From: Aurantimonas endophytica
GTDB taxonomy: Bacteria; Pseudomonadota; Alphaproteobacteria; Rhizobiales; Rhizobiaceae
Assembly: GCF_014196845.1 (NCBI RefSeq)
Contig: NZ_JACIEM010000005.1
Location: 539,532-603,531, forward strand
Direction: 5' to 3'
Length of the DNA stretch: 64,000 bases
The notes beneath the pieces are model-generated. The model made no database searches and was not told where the DNA came from. It was given only the letters and a program-made list of their open reading frames with translations. Position numbers and translations under genes: made by a program. Shown here piece after piece: positions 27,979 through 35,878 of this stretch. How positions within the stretch are numbered: position 1 is the stretch's first letter; every line of letters starts with the position of its first letter.

Positions 27979-28197
27979 ATGGGAAGGCCGAGGGAACTAT
28001 CGGACGAAGAACGGTCGGCGCTTCTGGCGAAGGGTTGGCGGCCGATGGAGGTGTGGGTTCCGGACTGGGACAGCCCGGCCTTTGTTAAAAGATTGCGACA
28101 AGACTGCGAGGCCATCAACCAGGCAGACAGTCGGTCGGGAGAGCTCGACCGACTTTCAGAGGAGGTCGACGATCTCTGGATCGATCCCGCCCCATGA
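27979..28197 (+). CDS. Antitoxin MazE-like (DUF3018)
   Basis: This 72-residue protein begins MGRPRELSDEERSALLAKGW and contains PMEVWVPDWDSPAF, matching the DUF3018/MazE-type antitoxins that pair with MazF in alphaproteobacteria. The C-terminus is acidic (LSEEVDDLWID), as expected of a toxin-binding tail. GGAGG lies upstream of the ATG. Its stop overlaps the toxin start as ATGA, so the two are translationally coupled. It starts 32 bases after the amidohydrolase gene and is in the same direction, which places the pair inside the pyrimidine operon. Confidence 0.8.
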   Translation: MGRPRELSDEERSALLAKGWRPMEVWVPDWDSPAFVKRLRQDCEAINQADSRSGELDRLSEEVDDLWIDPAP

Positions 28198-28577
28198 AGC
28201 GAGGCGACGTCGTCCTCGTTTCCGGAAAGGGAGATTACGGCAAATCCCGACCGGCCGTGGTCGTCCAGGCTGACTATTTTGCCGAGTATCTTGGAAGCCT
28301 CACCGTCGTGCCGTTCACGAGCGACGTGGCGAGCGAAATCTCCATCCGGGTCACGATTGAAGCGAATGCGGCGAATGGCCTGCGAGAAAAATCTCAGTTG
28401 ATGACCGACAAGATCCAGACTTATCCGCGCGCAAAGGTGTTCGGACCGATCGGCACCTTGGAAGCCGATCAGATGGTTCAATTGGACCGTGCGCTGATTG
28501 TCTTCCTGCAGCTTGCCGCAACGCTTTTTGCAAGTTCCCCGACCGTCCCTCTGAGCAGCCAAGGAACAGATCCATGA
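28194..28577 (+). CDS. MazF/PemK-type toxin endoribonuclease
   Basis: This 127-residue protein has the MazF fold signature MKRGDVVLVSGKGDYGKSRP at the N-terminus, SLTVVPFTSD in the middle, and GLREKSQLMTDKIQTYPRAK, with the arginines expected for RNA cleavage. MazF toxins cut single-stranded mRNA when the antitoxin is lost. The last 15-20 residues (after FLQLAATLF) extend past the usual end of the fold and run over the ribosome site of the next gene. The stop overlaps the dihydropyrimidinase ATG as ATGA. GC content looks lower than in the flanking enzymes, which suggests later acquisition. Confidence 0.85.
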   Translation: MKRGDVVLVSGKGDYGKSRPAVVVQADYFAEYLGSLTVVPFTSDVASEISIRVTIEANAANGLREKSQLMTDKIQTYPRAKVFGPIGTLEADQMVQLDRALIVFLQLAATLFASSPTVPLSSQGTDP

Positions 28578-30022
28578 CCACAGTCATCAAGGGCGGAACG
28601 ATCGTCACCGCCGATCTCACCTACAAGGCCGATATCCTGATCGACGGCGAGACCATCGCGGCGATCGGACCCGACCTTTCCGGCGATACGGTCATCGACG
28701 CCTCCGGCGCCTATGTGATGCCGGGCGGCATCGACCCGCACACCCACATGGAGATGCCCTTCATGGGCACCTACGCGGCGGAGGATTTCGACACCGGCAC
28801 GGCGGCGGCGCTCTCCGGCGGCACGACGATGGCGGTGGATTTCTGCCTGCCGAGCCCGGGCCAGGGCCTGATCGACGCTTTGCAGCAATGGTACCAGAAG
28901 GCCGGCAAGGCGCGCACCGACTACTCGTTCCACATGGCGATCACCTGGTGGGACAAGCAGGTGTTCGACGAGATGCCCAAGGTCGTCGAGGAGGGCATCA
29001 ACACGTTCAAGCACTTCATGGCCTACAAGGGCGCGCTGATGGTCAACGACGACGAGATGTTCGCGTCGTTCCAGCGCTGCGCCGAGCTCGGCGCCATGCC
29101 GCTCGTCCATGCCGAGAATGGCGACGTCGTCGCCTCGCTGCAGCAGAGACTGATGGCCGAAGGCAACAACGGGCCGGAGGCGCATGCCTTCTCGCGTCCG
29201 CCCGAGGTCGAGGGCGAGGCGGTCAACCGCGCCATTATGATCGCCGACCAGGCCGGCGTGCCGCTCTACGTCGTCCACGTATCCTGCGAGCAGGCGCACG
29301 AGGCGATCCGCCGGGCCCGGGCAAACGGAATGCGGGTCTATGGCGAACCGCTGGTCCAGCACCTCGTGCTCGACGAAAGCGAGTATTTCAACGCCGACTG
29401 GGACTATGCGGCGCGGCGCGTGATGTCGCCGCCCTTCCGCAACAGGAAGCACCAGGATTCGCTGTGGGCGGGGCTCGCCTCCGGCTCGCTGCAGGTGGTG
29501 GCGACCGACCACTGCGCCTTCACCACCGAGCAGAAGCGCATGGGGCTCGGCGACTTCACCAAGATCCCCAACGGCACCGGCGGGCTGGAGGACCGGCTCC
29601 CCGTGCTGTGGACGCACGGCGTTACAACCGGCCGGCTCACGATGAACGAGTTCGTCGCGGTCACTTCGACAAACATCGCCAAGATCCTCAACATATACCC
29701 GAAGAAAGGCGCGATCCTGCCCGGCGCCGATGCCGACCTGATCGTCTGGGATCCGTCGGCGACCAAGACGATCGCCGCCAGCCGGCAGAAGTCGATCATC
29801 GACTACAACGTCTTCGAGGGCGTCGAAGTCACCGGCCTGCCGGCGATCACGCTGTCGCGGGGCCGCGTCGCCTACAAGGATGGCGAAGTCCTTGCCGGAC
29901 GCGGCGACGGCCGCTTCGTCGAGCGCGCCGCCGGCGCCCCGGTCAACAAGGCGCTGTCGACCTGGAAGGAACTCACCGCCCCGCGCCGGGTGGAGCGGTC
30001 CGGCATTCCAGCAGGCGTCTGA
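28574..30022 (+). CDS. hydA: Dihydropyrimidinase
   Basis: This 482-residue cyclic amidohydrolase opens dihydrouracil or dihydrothymine to the N-carbamoyl beta-amino acid, the second step of reductive catabolism. The family metal site is complete: GGIDPHTHMEM near residues 56-66, the lysine to be carboxylated in TFKHFMAYKG (near 152), PLVHAENG, VVHVSCEQAH and the aspartate in VATDHCAF (near 315). The ATG overlaps the MazF stop, with AAGGAA upstream. It ends the plus-strand catabolic run, before a strong hairpin shared with a convergent gene. D-hydantoinases are close relatives, but PreT/PreA nearby support the pyrimidine role. Confidence 0.93.
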   Translation: MTTVIKGGTIVTADLTYKADILIDGETIAAIGPDLSGDTVIDASGAYVMPGGIDPHTHMEMPFMGTYAAEDFDTGTAAALSGGTTMAVDFCLPSPGQGLIDALQQWYQKAGKARTDYSFHMAITWWDKQVFDEMPKVVEEGINTFKHFMAYKGALMVNDDEMFASFQRCAELGAMPLVHAENGDVVASLQQRLMAEGNNGPEAHAFSRPPEVEGEAVNRAIMIADQAGVPLYVVHVSCEQAHEAIRRARANGMRVYGEPLVQHLVLDESEYFNADWDYAARRVMSPPFRNRKHQDSLWAGLASGSLQVVATDHCAFTTEQKRMGLGDFTKIPNGTGGLEDRLPVLWTHGVTTGRLTMNEFVAVTSTNIAKILNIYPKKGAILPGADADLIVWDPSATKTIAASRQKSIIDYNVFEGVEVTGLPAITLSRGRVAYKDGEVLAGRGDGRFVERAAGAPVNKALSTWKELTAPRRVERSGIPAGV

Positions 30023-30028
30023 ACGAAG

Positions 30029-30056
30029 CCGGCCGGGCTCGCGAGAGCCCGGCCGG
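30029..30056. terminator. Bidirectional hairpin between hydA and phytase-like gene
   Basis: A perfect 12-bp GC-rich stem (CCGGCCGGGCTC and its complement) with a GCGA loop lies between the convergent stop codons. T-runs are weak on both sides, so termination efficiency is uncertain. Confidence 0.65.
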
Positions 30057-30088
30057 AAGAAGTCACGCCGTGAAAGTGGTCGTCAGCC

Positions 30089-31447
30089 TTACTTGGCGGC
30101 CAGCATTTCCGAGACGTCGAGCAGGATGAACTCGTTGTCGGCCGCCTTGTCGAGCGTCCGGCCCGACGAGAACGGCAAATTGTTGTCCATTGCCACCATG
30201 ATCTCGGTGTTGGACACGGCCATGACGTTCTCGATGGTGAAGAACGGGAAGGTCATGACGCCTTCGAGATCGCGCTTGGCTGCCGTCTCGATGCGGCTCT
30301 TGCCGTCCGGATCGGCGATGTCCATCAGGTCGATGTGGCCGATCCGGCGCACGAAGCCGTCTTCGTCGATCGAGGCCGTGTCGACGAGGACGATGCGCTT
30401 CAGCATGGCCGGGCTCGGGAAGCAGTCGGGCTGCGCCTCGCCTTCGCATTTCAGCGACGGATCACCTTCGCCATTGTCGCGCTCGATGACCAGCGCCCGG
30501 GTCTCGTCGATGAAGTTGAAGTCGCCGATCGCCGTCGCGCCCTCGGCCAGCGCCAGCTTGAAGCCTTCGCCGGTCCATTCGCCCTTGGCGGGGTCGAAGG
30601 CGAGTACCTGCAGGTGATTGCCGACGGGCGCGCCGTCCTCGCCGAGCAGCGGCTTCTCGAGCATCGCCCAGAGCAGGTCGGTGCCGGGCTGCAGCGCCAT
30701 GCCCTCGTAGCCGCCCGAGCGCGGAACGCGCCAGTCGGTGCCAGCCTTGGACAGGCCGCTGACCGTGGGGTGGTCGACGCTCTTCAGTTCGGCGCCGTCC
30801 ATCATGGTCGAGTGGACCGAGATGACCTTGCCGTCGGTCGTCGCACGGATGAGATAGGGACCGAATTCCTCGCCGATCCAGATGTCCCCGTCGACCAGCT
30901 GGATGCTTTCGGGATCGAAGTCGGCGCCGGTCAGGTAGCGCTGCTCGGTGCCCTCATAGGCGATGCGGAAGGGGATCTTCTTGTCCGGATCGGAGAGGAA
31001 GACCGTCTCGTTGACCGCCACCGAGCCGGTCTCGAAGTCCGGCGTCACGCGATGAAAGAAGAGCAGCGCGTCCGGGCTGTTGGCCTTCGTGCCGAAGCCA
31101 TTGTCGGTGAGAACGTAGGTCGAGCCGTCCTCGGCGCGCTCCATGGCGAAACCCGAGAAACCCTGCAGCGGCTGGCCCTCGAACGGCACCGAGAGGCCGG
31201 TCGTACGCTTGCCGTGCTGGGCGCCGGTGTCGCCGGGCACGGTGCCGACGGCGTCGACGCGGCTGCCGGTGGTAAACTTGCCGGAGATCCGCGCGTCTTC
31301 CGGCGCATCGGCGGGCGCATCGACGAAGGTCGCGGCGGGGACGAAGGCGTGGCCGACGAGCTTGGCCGGGAAGACGGTCTCGGCCTGAGCGCTGCCGAGG
31401 CAGACGGCCAGCGCGAGCGCCGAGACGGAAAGGGTGGTTCTGATCAT
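30089..31447 (-). CDS. Esterase-like activity of phytase family protein, exported
   Basis: This 452-residue protein has a signal peptide (residues 1-22, cleavage after AQA) and a phytase-like (esterase-like activity of phytase) domain filling most of the mature chain. Visible segments include GFSGFAMERAEDGSTYVLTDNGFGTK and VDGDIWIGEEFGPYL (key features: DNG, EEFGPYL). It should be periplasmic. The family is named from a low phosphatase/esterase activity in one study, and its natural substrate is uncertain. The gene is on the minus strand, unrelated to the pyrimidine operon it meets tail to tail. Short TGTCAC/CGTCAC direct repeats upstream could mark phosphate control. Confidence 0.8.
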   Translation of the reverse strand: MIRTTLSVSALALAVCLGSAQAETVFPAKLVGHAFVPAATFVDAPADAPEDARISGKFTTGSRVDAVGTVPGDTGAQHGKRTTGLSVPFEGQPLQGFSGFAMERAEDGSTYVLTDNGFGTKANSPDALLFFHRVTPDFETGSVAVNETVFLSDPDKKIPFRIAYEGTEQRYLTGADFDPESIQLVDGDIWIGEEFGPYLIRATTDGKVISVHSTMMDGAELKSVDHPTVSGLSKAGTDWRVPRSGGYEGMALQPGTDLLWAMLEKPLLGEDGAPVGNHLQVLAFDPAKGEWTGEGFKLALAEGATAIGDFNFIDETRALVIERDNGEGDPSLKCEGEAQPDCFPSPAMLKRIVLVDTASIDEDGFVRRIGHIDLMDIADPDGKSRIETAAKRDLEGVMTFPFFTIENVMAVSNTEIMVAMDNNLPFSSGRTLDKAADNEFILLDVSEMLAAK

Positions 31448-31574
31448 GGTAGTGGCTCCAGGCGGAGATGAGTTGCGCGCCAGAGCTAGGGCCGTTCCTT
31501 GAAGCGTGGGTGACGGTTTTGCGGCGCTTGCGTGACAAACGCGGTCACGGTGCAGTCGCCGCGCCGCCCGACGA

Positions 31575-32003
31575 TCACCCGGGCACGAGCGCTTCCAGAT
31601 CCGGCCGCAGGACGACGCTTTCCTGCTCGTTCGGATCGGTGCGGGCGATAACGGCGACGCAGGGCTCGGAACCGGAATTATACGGCAGATGCGGCACCCC
31701 GGCGGGAATGTAGAAGAGCTCGCCCGCGGCTACCGTCTCGTGATGCTCCAGCCGTTCGCCCCACCAGGTGCCCGAGACGCCGCTGACGACATAGATCGCC
31801 GTCTCGTGGTTCTCGTGGAGATGGGCCTTCGCCCTGCCGCCCGGTGGGATCGTCAAAAGATGCATGCAGATACCGGAGGCGCCGACGGTTTCCCGTGCAA
31901 TTCCCTGGAAATAGCTGAAGCCCTGCTTGCCGTCATAGGTCGAAACCGGCCTTATGATCCGGCATTGCGGACGGTCGGATGAAGGGAGCGAGGATGCGGT
32001 CAT
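31575..32003 (-). CDS. Cupin-domain protein divergent from the ABC importer
   Basis: This 142-residue cupin has motif 1 AKAHLHENHETAIYVVSG and motif 2 GELFYIPAGVPHLPYN, which together give His, His, Glu and His metal ligands. The function is unknown. The ATG at 32003 has AAGGAG eight bases upstream, which makes it a better start than an upstream ATG 20 codons away. This start lies inside the first codons of the ABC ATPase gene on the other strand, so the two genes overlap head to head by about 10 bases. Co-regulation with the transporter is possible. Confidence 0.75.
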   Translation of the reverse strand: MTASSLPSSDRPQCRIIRPVSTYDGKQGFSYFQGIARETVGASGICMHLLTIPPGGRAKAHLHENHETAIYVVSGVSGTWWGERLEHHETVAAGELFYIPAGVPHLPYNSGSEPCVAVIARTDPNEQESVVLRPDLEALVPG

Positions 32004-32866
32004 CGGAAAATCTCCTTGCGTCGACGCAGGAAACGCCAACCGGCGCGCTGCGGCAAGACGCAAGGCGTATCGCCGGCAGCGCCGCGGCAGGCGAGGGGGT
32101 GATCTGCGCCCGCAGCCTCGACCTCGTCTTCCAGACCGGCGACACCCCGGTCCATGCGCTGAAGGACATCGACCTCGACATCTTCAAGGGCGAGTTCGTC
32201 TCGCTGATCGGCCCGTCCGGCTGCGGCAAGACCACGCTCCTGCGCGTCATCGCCGATCTCGAGCAGCCGACCGGCGGCAGCCTCTCGGTCAACGGCATGA
32301 CGCCGGACGCGGCGCGGCAGGCCCGCGCCTATGGCTACGTCTTCCAGGCCGCGGCGCTCTATCCCTGGCGTACGATCGAGAAGAACGTCGCGCTGCCGCT
32401 CGAGATCATGGGCTTCGACCGTGCCCGGCGGAAGCAGCTCGTCGACGCCAATCTCGACCTCGTCGGCCTCGCCGGCTTTGGGCGCAAGTTTCCCTGGCAG
32501 CTGTCGGGCGGCATGCAGCAGCGCGCCTCGATCGCCCGCGCGCTGTCCTTCGATCCGGATCTCCTACTGATGGACGAGCCGTTCGGCGCGCTCGACGAGA
32601 TCGTCCGCGACCATCTTAACGAGGAGCTGCTGAAGCTCTGGGCGAAGACGCAGAAGACCGTCGTCTTCGTCACCCATTCGATTCCCGAGGCGGTGTTCCT
32701 GTCGACCCGCATCGTCGTGATGAGCCCCAGGCCCGGCCGCATCCACGAGATCATCGACTGCGATCTCGGCCCCGACCGGCCGCTGGAAATCCGCGAGACG
32801 CCGGAGTTCCTCGCCATCGCCCACCGTGTGCGCGAGGGGCTGCGGGCAGGGCACGGGTATGACTGA
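31994..32866 (+). CDS. ABC transporter ATP-binding protein (SsuB/TauB type)
   Basis: This 290-residue ATPase belongs to an importer for a small nitrogen- or sulfur-containing compound. Walker A is GPSGCGKTT (about residues 75-83), the signature is LSGGMQQR, and Walker B is LLLMDEPFGALDE. The start ATG at 31994 has GGGAGCGAGG just before it. An ATG five codons upstream is weaker, and a GTG at 32099 would trim a poorly conserved N-terminal tail. It leads a four-gene operon with two permeases and an NMT1/THI5-type binding protein. Family members serve sulfonates, nitrate, taurine or pyrimidine precursors. Confidence 0.9.
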   Translation: MRSSENLLASTQETPTGALRQDARRIAGSAAAGEGVICARSLDLVFQTGDTPVHALKDIDLDIFKGEFVSLIGPSGCGKTTLLRVIADLEQPTGGSLSVNGMTPDAARQARAYGYVFQAAALYPWRTIEKNVALPLEIMGFDRARRKQLVDANLDLVGLAGFGRKFPWQLSGGMQQRASIARALSFDPDLLLMDEPFGALDEIVRDHLNEELLKLWAKTQKTVVFVTHSIPEAVFLSTRIVVMSPRPGRIHEIIDCDLGPDRPLEIRETPEFLAIAHRVREGLRAGHGYD

Positions 32867-32881
32867 ACGGTCGGGCACCTC

Positions 32882-33832
32882 ATGAGCGCACCGTCGACCT
32901 CCGTCGCCGAACCCGGTGCTGCGATCGGCTACTCAGCCCCGCTGACGCGCCTGCGTCGCCGCATGGCCGAAGGCCATGCGCTGCCGGTGCTGACCGTCCT
33001 CGCGGTCATCATCGTCCTCTGGTATCTCGCCGCGATCGGGATGAACTGGGCGACCGAGACGGTGAAGCTCGATCGGGCCGGGGGGCCGTACGGCCTTGCC
33101 GACACGATTGCCGCCACATGGTCGGCGGAGCGGCCGGTGCTGCCGGCGCCGCACCAGATCGCGGTCGAGCTGTGGACATCGACGGTCGACGTCAAGCCGA
33201 GCTCGCCGCGTTCGCTGCTTTACCACTCCTGGGTCACGCTCTCCTCGACCCTGCTCGGCTTCCTGATCGGCACGGTTCTCGGCGTGCTGCTGGCCGTCGG
33301 CATCATCCATTCGCGCACGCTCGACAAGAGCCTGATGCCCTGGCTCGTTGCGTCGCAGACCATCCCGATCCTCGCCATCGCGCCGATGGTCATCGTCGTG
33401 CTCAATTCCGTCGGGGTCACCGGGCTTTTGCCGAAGGCGTTCATCTCGACCTATCTGTCGTTCTTCCCCGTGGCCGTCGGCATGGTGAAGGGGCTGCGCT
33501 CGCCCGACGTGATGCTGCTCGACCTGATGCACACCTATTCCGCGACCCGCCAGCAGACGCTGGCGAAGCTGCGCTGGCCGGCCTCGACGCCGTTCCTCTT
33601 CGCCTCGATGAAAGTCGCCGTCGCCGCGGCGCTGGTCGGGGCGATCGTCGGCGAGCTGCCGACCGGCGCCGTCGCCGGGCTCGGCGCGCGGCTTCTCGCC
33701 GGCTCCTATTACGGCCAGACGATCCAGATCTGGTCGGCGCTGTTCGCCGCTGCGATCATGGCGGGGTCCCTGGTCTGGCTGGTCGGGCTCGGCGAGCGCA
33801 TCGTGCTGCGGCGCATGGGAACGCGGCCATGA
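32882..33832 (+). CDS. ABC transporter permease 1
   Basis: This 316-residue inner-membrane permease is of the SsuC/TauC (BPD_transp_1) type. A hydrophobic helix at about 36-56 is followed by a periplasmic stretch, then the conserved transport core (about 110-310) with VASQTIPILAIAPMVIVVLN. The cytoplasmic coupling EAA-type loop is visible as LDLMHTYSATRQQTLAKLRW. It starts 15 bases after the ATPase gene and overlaps the second permease by ATGA. The two permeases differ in sequence, so the channel is likely a heterodimer. Confidence 0.9.
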   Translation: MSAPSTSVAEPGAAIGYSAPLTRLRRRMAEGHALPVLTVLAVIIVLWYLAAIGMNWATETVKLDRAGGPYGLADTIAATWSAERPVLPAPHQIAVELWTSTVDVKPSSPRSLLYHSWVTLSSTLLGFLIGTVLGVLLAVGIIHSRTLDKSLMPWLVASQTIPILAIAPMVIVVLNSVGVTGLLPKAFISTYLSFFPVAVGMVKGLRSPDVMLLDLMHTYSATRQQTLAKLRWPASTPFLFASMKVAVAAALVGAIVGELPTGAVAGLGARLLAGSYYGQTIQIWSALFAAAIMAGSLVWLVGLGERIVLRRMGTRP

Positions 33833-34797
33833 GCGTCGTGCAGCGCGTCGACCACCGACCGGTGGCGATAGCCCTCAATGCCGCGCTGGCCGGCGCGGCG
33901 GGGCTCTACGCGCTGTCGCTGCTGGATGGCGGCAGCGGCCGGCTGCTGCTCGCCGTGGCACTCGGCTTCTGGCTGCTCGCCTGGCGACTGACGGCGAGCC
34001 TCGCGGCGCTGGAGCCGAAAGGCCGGGCCGCACGCGCCGCCATCGACATCACGCTGCCGGTGCTCTTCGGCCTGACGCTGCTGCTCTTGTGGGAGATCGT
34101 CGTGCGCGGGCTCGACGTGCCCAGCGTCCTCCTGCCGCCGCCCTCGGCGATCGGCGCGCAGATCGCCGGGTCGCTGTCGATCCTCTGGGCGGATTTCCGC
34201 CAGACCTTCCTGAAGGCGGTGATCGCCGGCTATGTCCTCGGCTGCGGCGCCGGTTTCGTGGTGGCGGTTCTCGTCGACCGCTCGCCATTCCTGAAACGCG
34301 GTCTGCTGCCGATCGGCAATCTCGTCTCGGCGCTGCCGATCATCGGCGTCGCGCCGATCATGGTGATGTGGTTCGGCTTCGACTGGCAGTCGAAGGCTGC
34401 CGTCGTGGTGGTGATGACATTCTTCCCGATGCTGGTGAACACGGTCGCGGGGCTCCAGGCGGCCGGCGCGATGGAGCGCGACCTGATGCGCACCTACGCG
34501 GCAAGCCCCTGGCAGGGCCTTCTCAAGCTTCGCCTGCCGGCGGCCTTGCCCTTCATCTTCAATGCGCTGAAGATCAACACGACACTGGCGCTCATCGGCG
34601 CGATCGTGGCCGAGTTCTTCGGCACGCCGATCGTCGGCATGGGATTCCGCATCTCGGCCGAGATCGGCCGCATGAACACCCCGATGGTGTGGGCGGAGAT
34701 CACCGTCGCGGCGCTGGCCGGCTCGCTCAGCTACGGTCTCGTCGCGATGATCGAACGGTGGTCGACTTTCTGGCATCCGTCCTATCGCAAGGGGTAG
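33829..34797 (+). CDS. ABC transporter permease 2
   Basis: This 322-residue second permease is of the same SsuC/TauC type. Two N-terminal helices precede the transport core; the conserved segment SALPIIGVAPIMVMWFGF and the coupling loop RDLMRTYAASPWQGLLKLRL are clear. It starts by ATGA overlap with permease 1. Ribosome-binding sequence AAAGGAGAAGG and the binding-protein gene follow the stop after 31 bases. Two non-identical permeases with an NMT1-like binding protein occur in thiamine-precursor, riboflavin and pyrimidine-linked importers. Confidence 0.9.
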   Translation: MSVVQRVDHRPVAIALNAALAGAAGLYALSLLDGGSGRLLLAVALGFWLLAWRLTASLAALEPKGRAARAAIDITLPVLFGLTLLLLWEIVVRGLDVPSVLLPPPSAIGAQIAGSLSILWADFRQTFLKAVIAGYVLGCGAGFVVAVLVDRSPFLKRGLLPIGNLVSALPIIGVAPIMVMWFGFDWQSKAAVVVVMTFFPMLVNTVAGLQAAGAMERDLMRTYAASPWQGLLKLRLPAALPFIFNALKINTTLALIGAIVAEFFGTPIVGMGFRISAEIGRMNTPMVWAEITVAALAGSLSYGLVAMIERWSTFWHPSYRKG

Positions 34798-34828
34798 GCG
34801 GCAAACCCTGCAGCAAAGGAGAAGGCGT

Positions 34829-35818
34829 ATGAAGAAACTTCTGGCAGGCGCGACGATCGCGCTCGCGACCATGGCCACCGGGGCGCTGGCGCAGGACGCG
34901 GTGACGCTGCAGCTGAAATGGGTCACGCAGGCGCAGTTCGCCGGTTACTACGTCGCCTTGGAGAAGGGCTTCTACGAGGAAGCCGGGCTTGACGTGACCA
35001 TCAAGCCGGGCGGGCCCGACATCGCGCCGGTCCAGGTGCTGGCCGGCGGCGGCGCCGACGTGGTGGTGGACTGGATGCCCTCGGCGCTGGCCGCGCGCGA
35101 GAAGGGCGTGGCGCTGGTCAACATCGCCCAGCCCTTCGCCCGCTCCGGCATGATGCTCACCTGCCGCAAGGAGACCGGCATCGAGAGCCCCGAGAACTTC
35201 GCCGGCAAGACGCTCGGCGTCTGGTTCTCCGGCAACGAGTATCCGTTCCTCTCCTGGATGTCGAAGCTCGGCCTGCCGACCGAAGGCGGCCCGAGCGGCG
35301 TCACCGTCATCAAGCAGGGCTTCAACGTCGATCCGCTGATCCAGAAGCAGGCCGACTGCATCTCCACCATGACCTACAACGAATACGGCCAAGTGCTCGA
35401 TGCCGGCATTCCGGCGGAAGAGCTGGTTGTGTTCAACTACACCGACCAGGGCGTCGCGACGCTGGAAGACGGGCTCTACGTGCTGGAGGAAGACCTGCAG
35501 GACCCGGCGACCGTCGACAAATACGCCCGCTTCGTGAAGGCCTCGATGAAGGGCTGGGAATACGCCGCCGAGAACCCTGACGAGGCGGCCCAGATCGTCA
35601 TCGACAACGACATGACCGGCGCCCAGTCGCTGGCGCACCAGCAGTTCATGATGGGCGAGATCGCCAAGCTGCTCGGCGACGATGCCGCGCTCGACACTTC
35701 AGCAGCGGAGAACACCGTTGCCGTGCTGATGGGCGGCGGCTCCGACCCGGTGATCACCCAGGAACCCGAGGGCGCCTGGACCAGCGTGGTGACCGACAAG
35801 GCCGCCGAGCTGGAATAG
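34829..35818 (+). CDS. ABC transporter substrate-binding protein (NMT1/THI5-like)
   Basis: This 329-residue precursor has a signal peptide (residues 1-21, cleavage after ALA). The mature protein has the NMT1/THI5-like pattern LKWVTQAQFAGYYVALEKGF at the N-terminus, as in proteins binding pyrimidine moieties of thiamine synthesis (HMP, FAMP) and related aromatic nitrogen rings. It would deliver its ligand to the two permeases in the periplasm. An AAGGAG sequence lies eight bases before the ATG. Location near pyrimidine catabolism suggests a pyrimidine-like ligand, but no thiamine gene is near and specificity is not shown. Confidence 0.9.
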   Translation: MKKLLAGATIALATMATGALAQDAVTLQLKWVTQAQFAGYYVALEKGFYEEAGLDVTIKPGGPDIAPVQVLAGGGADVVVDWMPSALAAREKGVALVNIAQPFARSGMMLTCRKETGIESPENFAGKTLGVWFSGNEYPFLSWMSKLGLPTEGGPSGVTVIKQGFNVDPLIQKQADCISTMTYNEYGQVLDAGIPAEELVVFNYTDQGVATLEDGLYVLEEDLQDPATVDKYARFVKASMKGWEYAAENPDEAAQIVIDNDMTGAQSLAHQQFMMGEIAKLLGDDAALDTSAAENTVAVLMGGGSDPVITQEPEGAWTSVVTDKAAELE

Positions 35819-35839
35819 TCCGGCAGGTCGCCAGTTCAC

Positions 35840-35871
35840 GAAGGCCGGGGGCTTCCCCGGCCTTCGCTTTT
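35840..35871 (+). terminator. Rho-independent terminator of the ABC importer operon
   Basis: A perfect 11-bp stem (GAAGGCCGGGG and complement) with a GCTT loop is followed by GCTTTT, 21 bases after the stop codon. It also faces the 3' end of the convergent MetE-like gene. Confidence 0.85.
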
Positions 35872-35878
35872 GCAGGCT

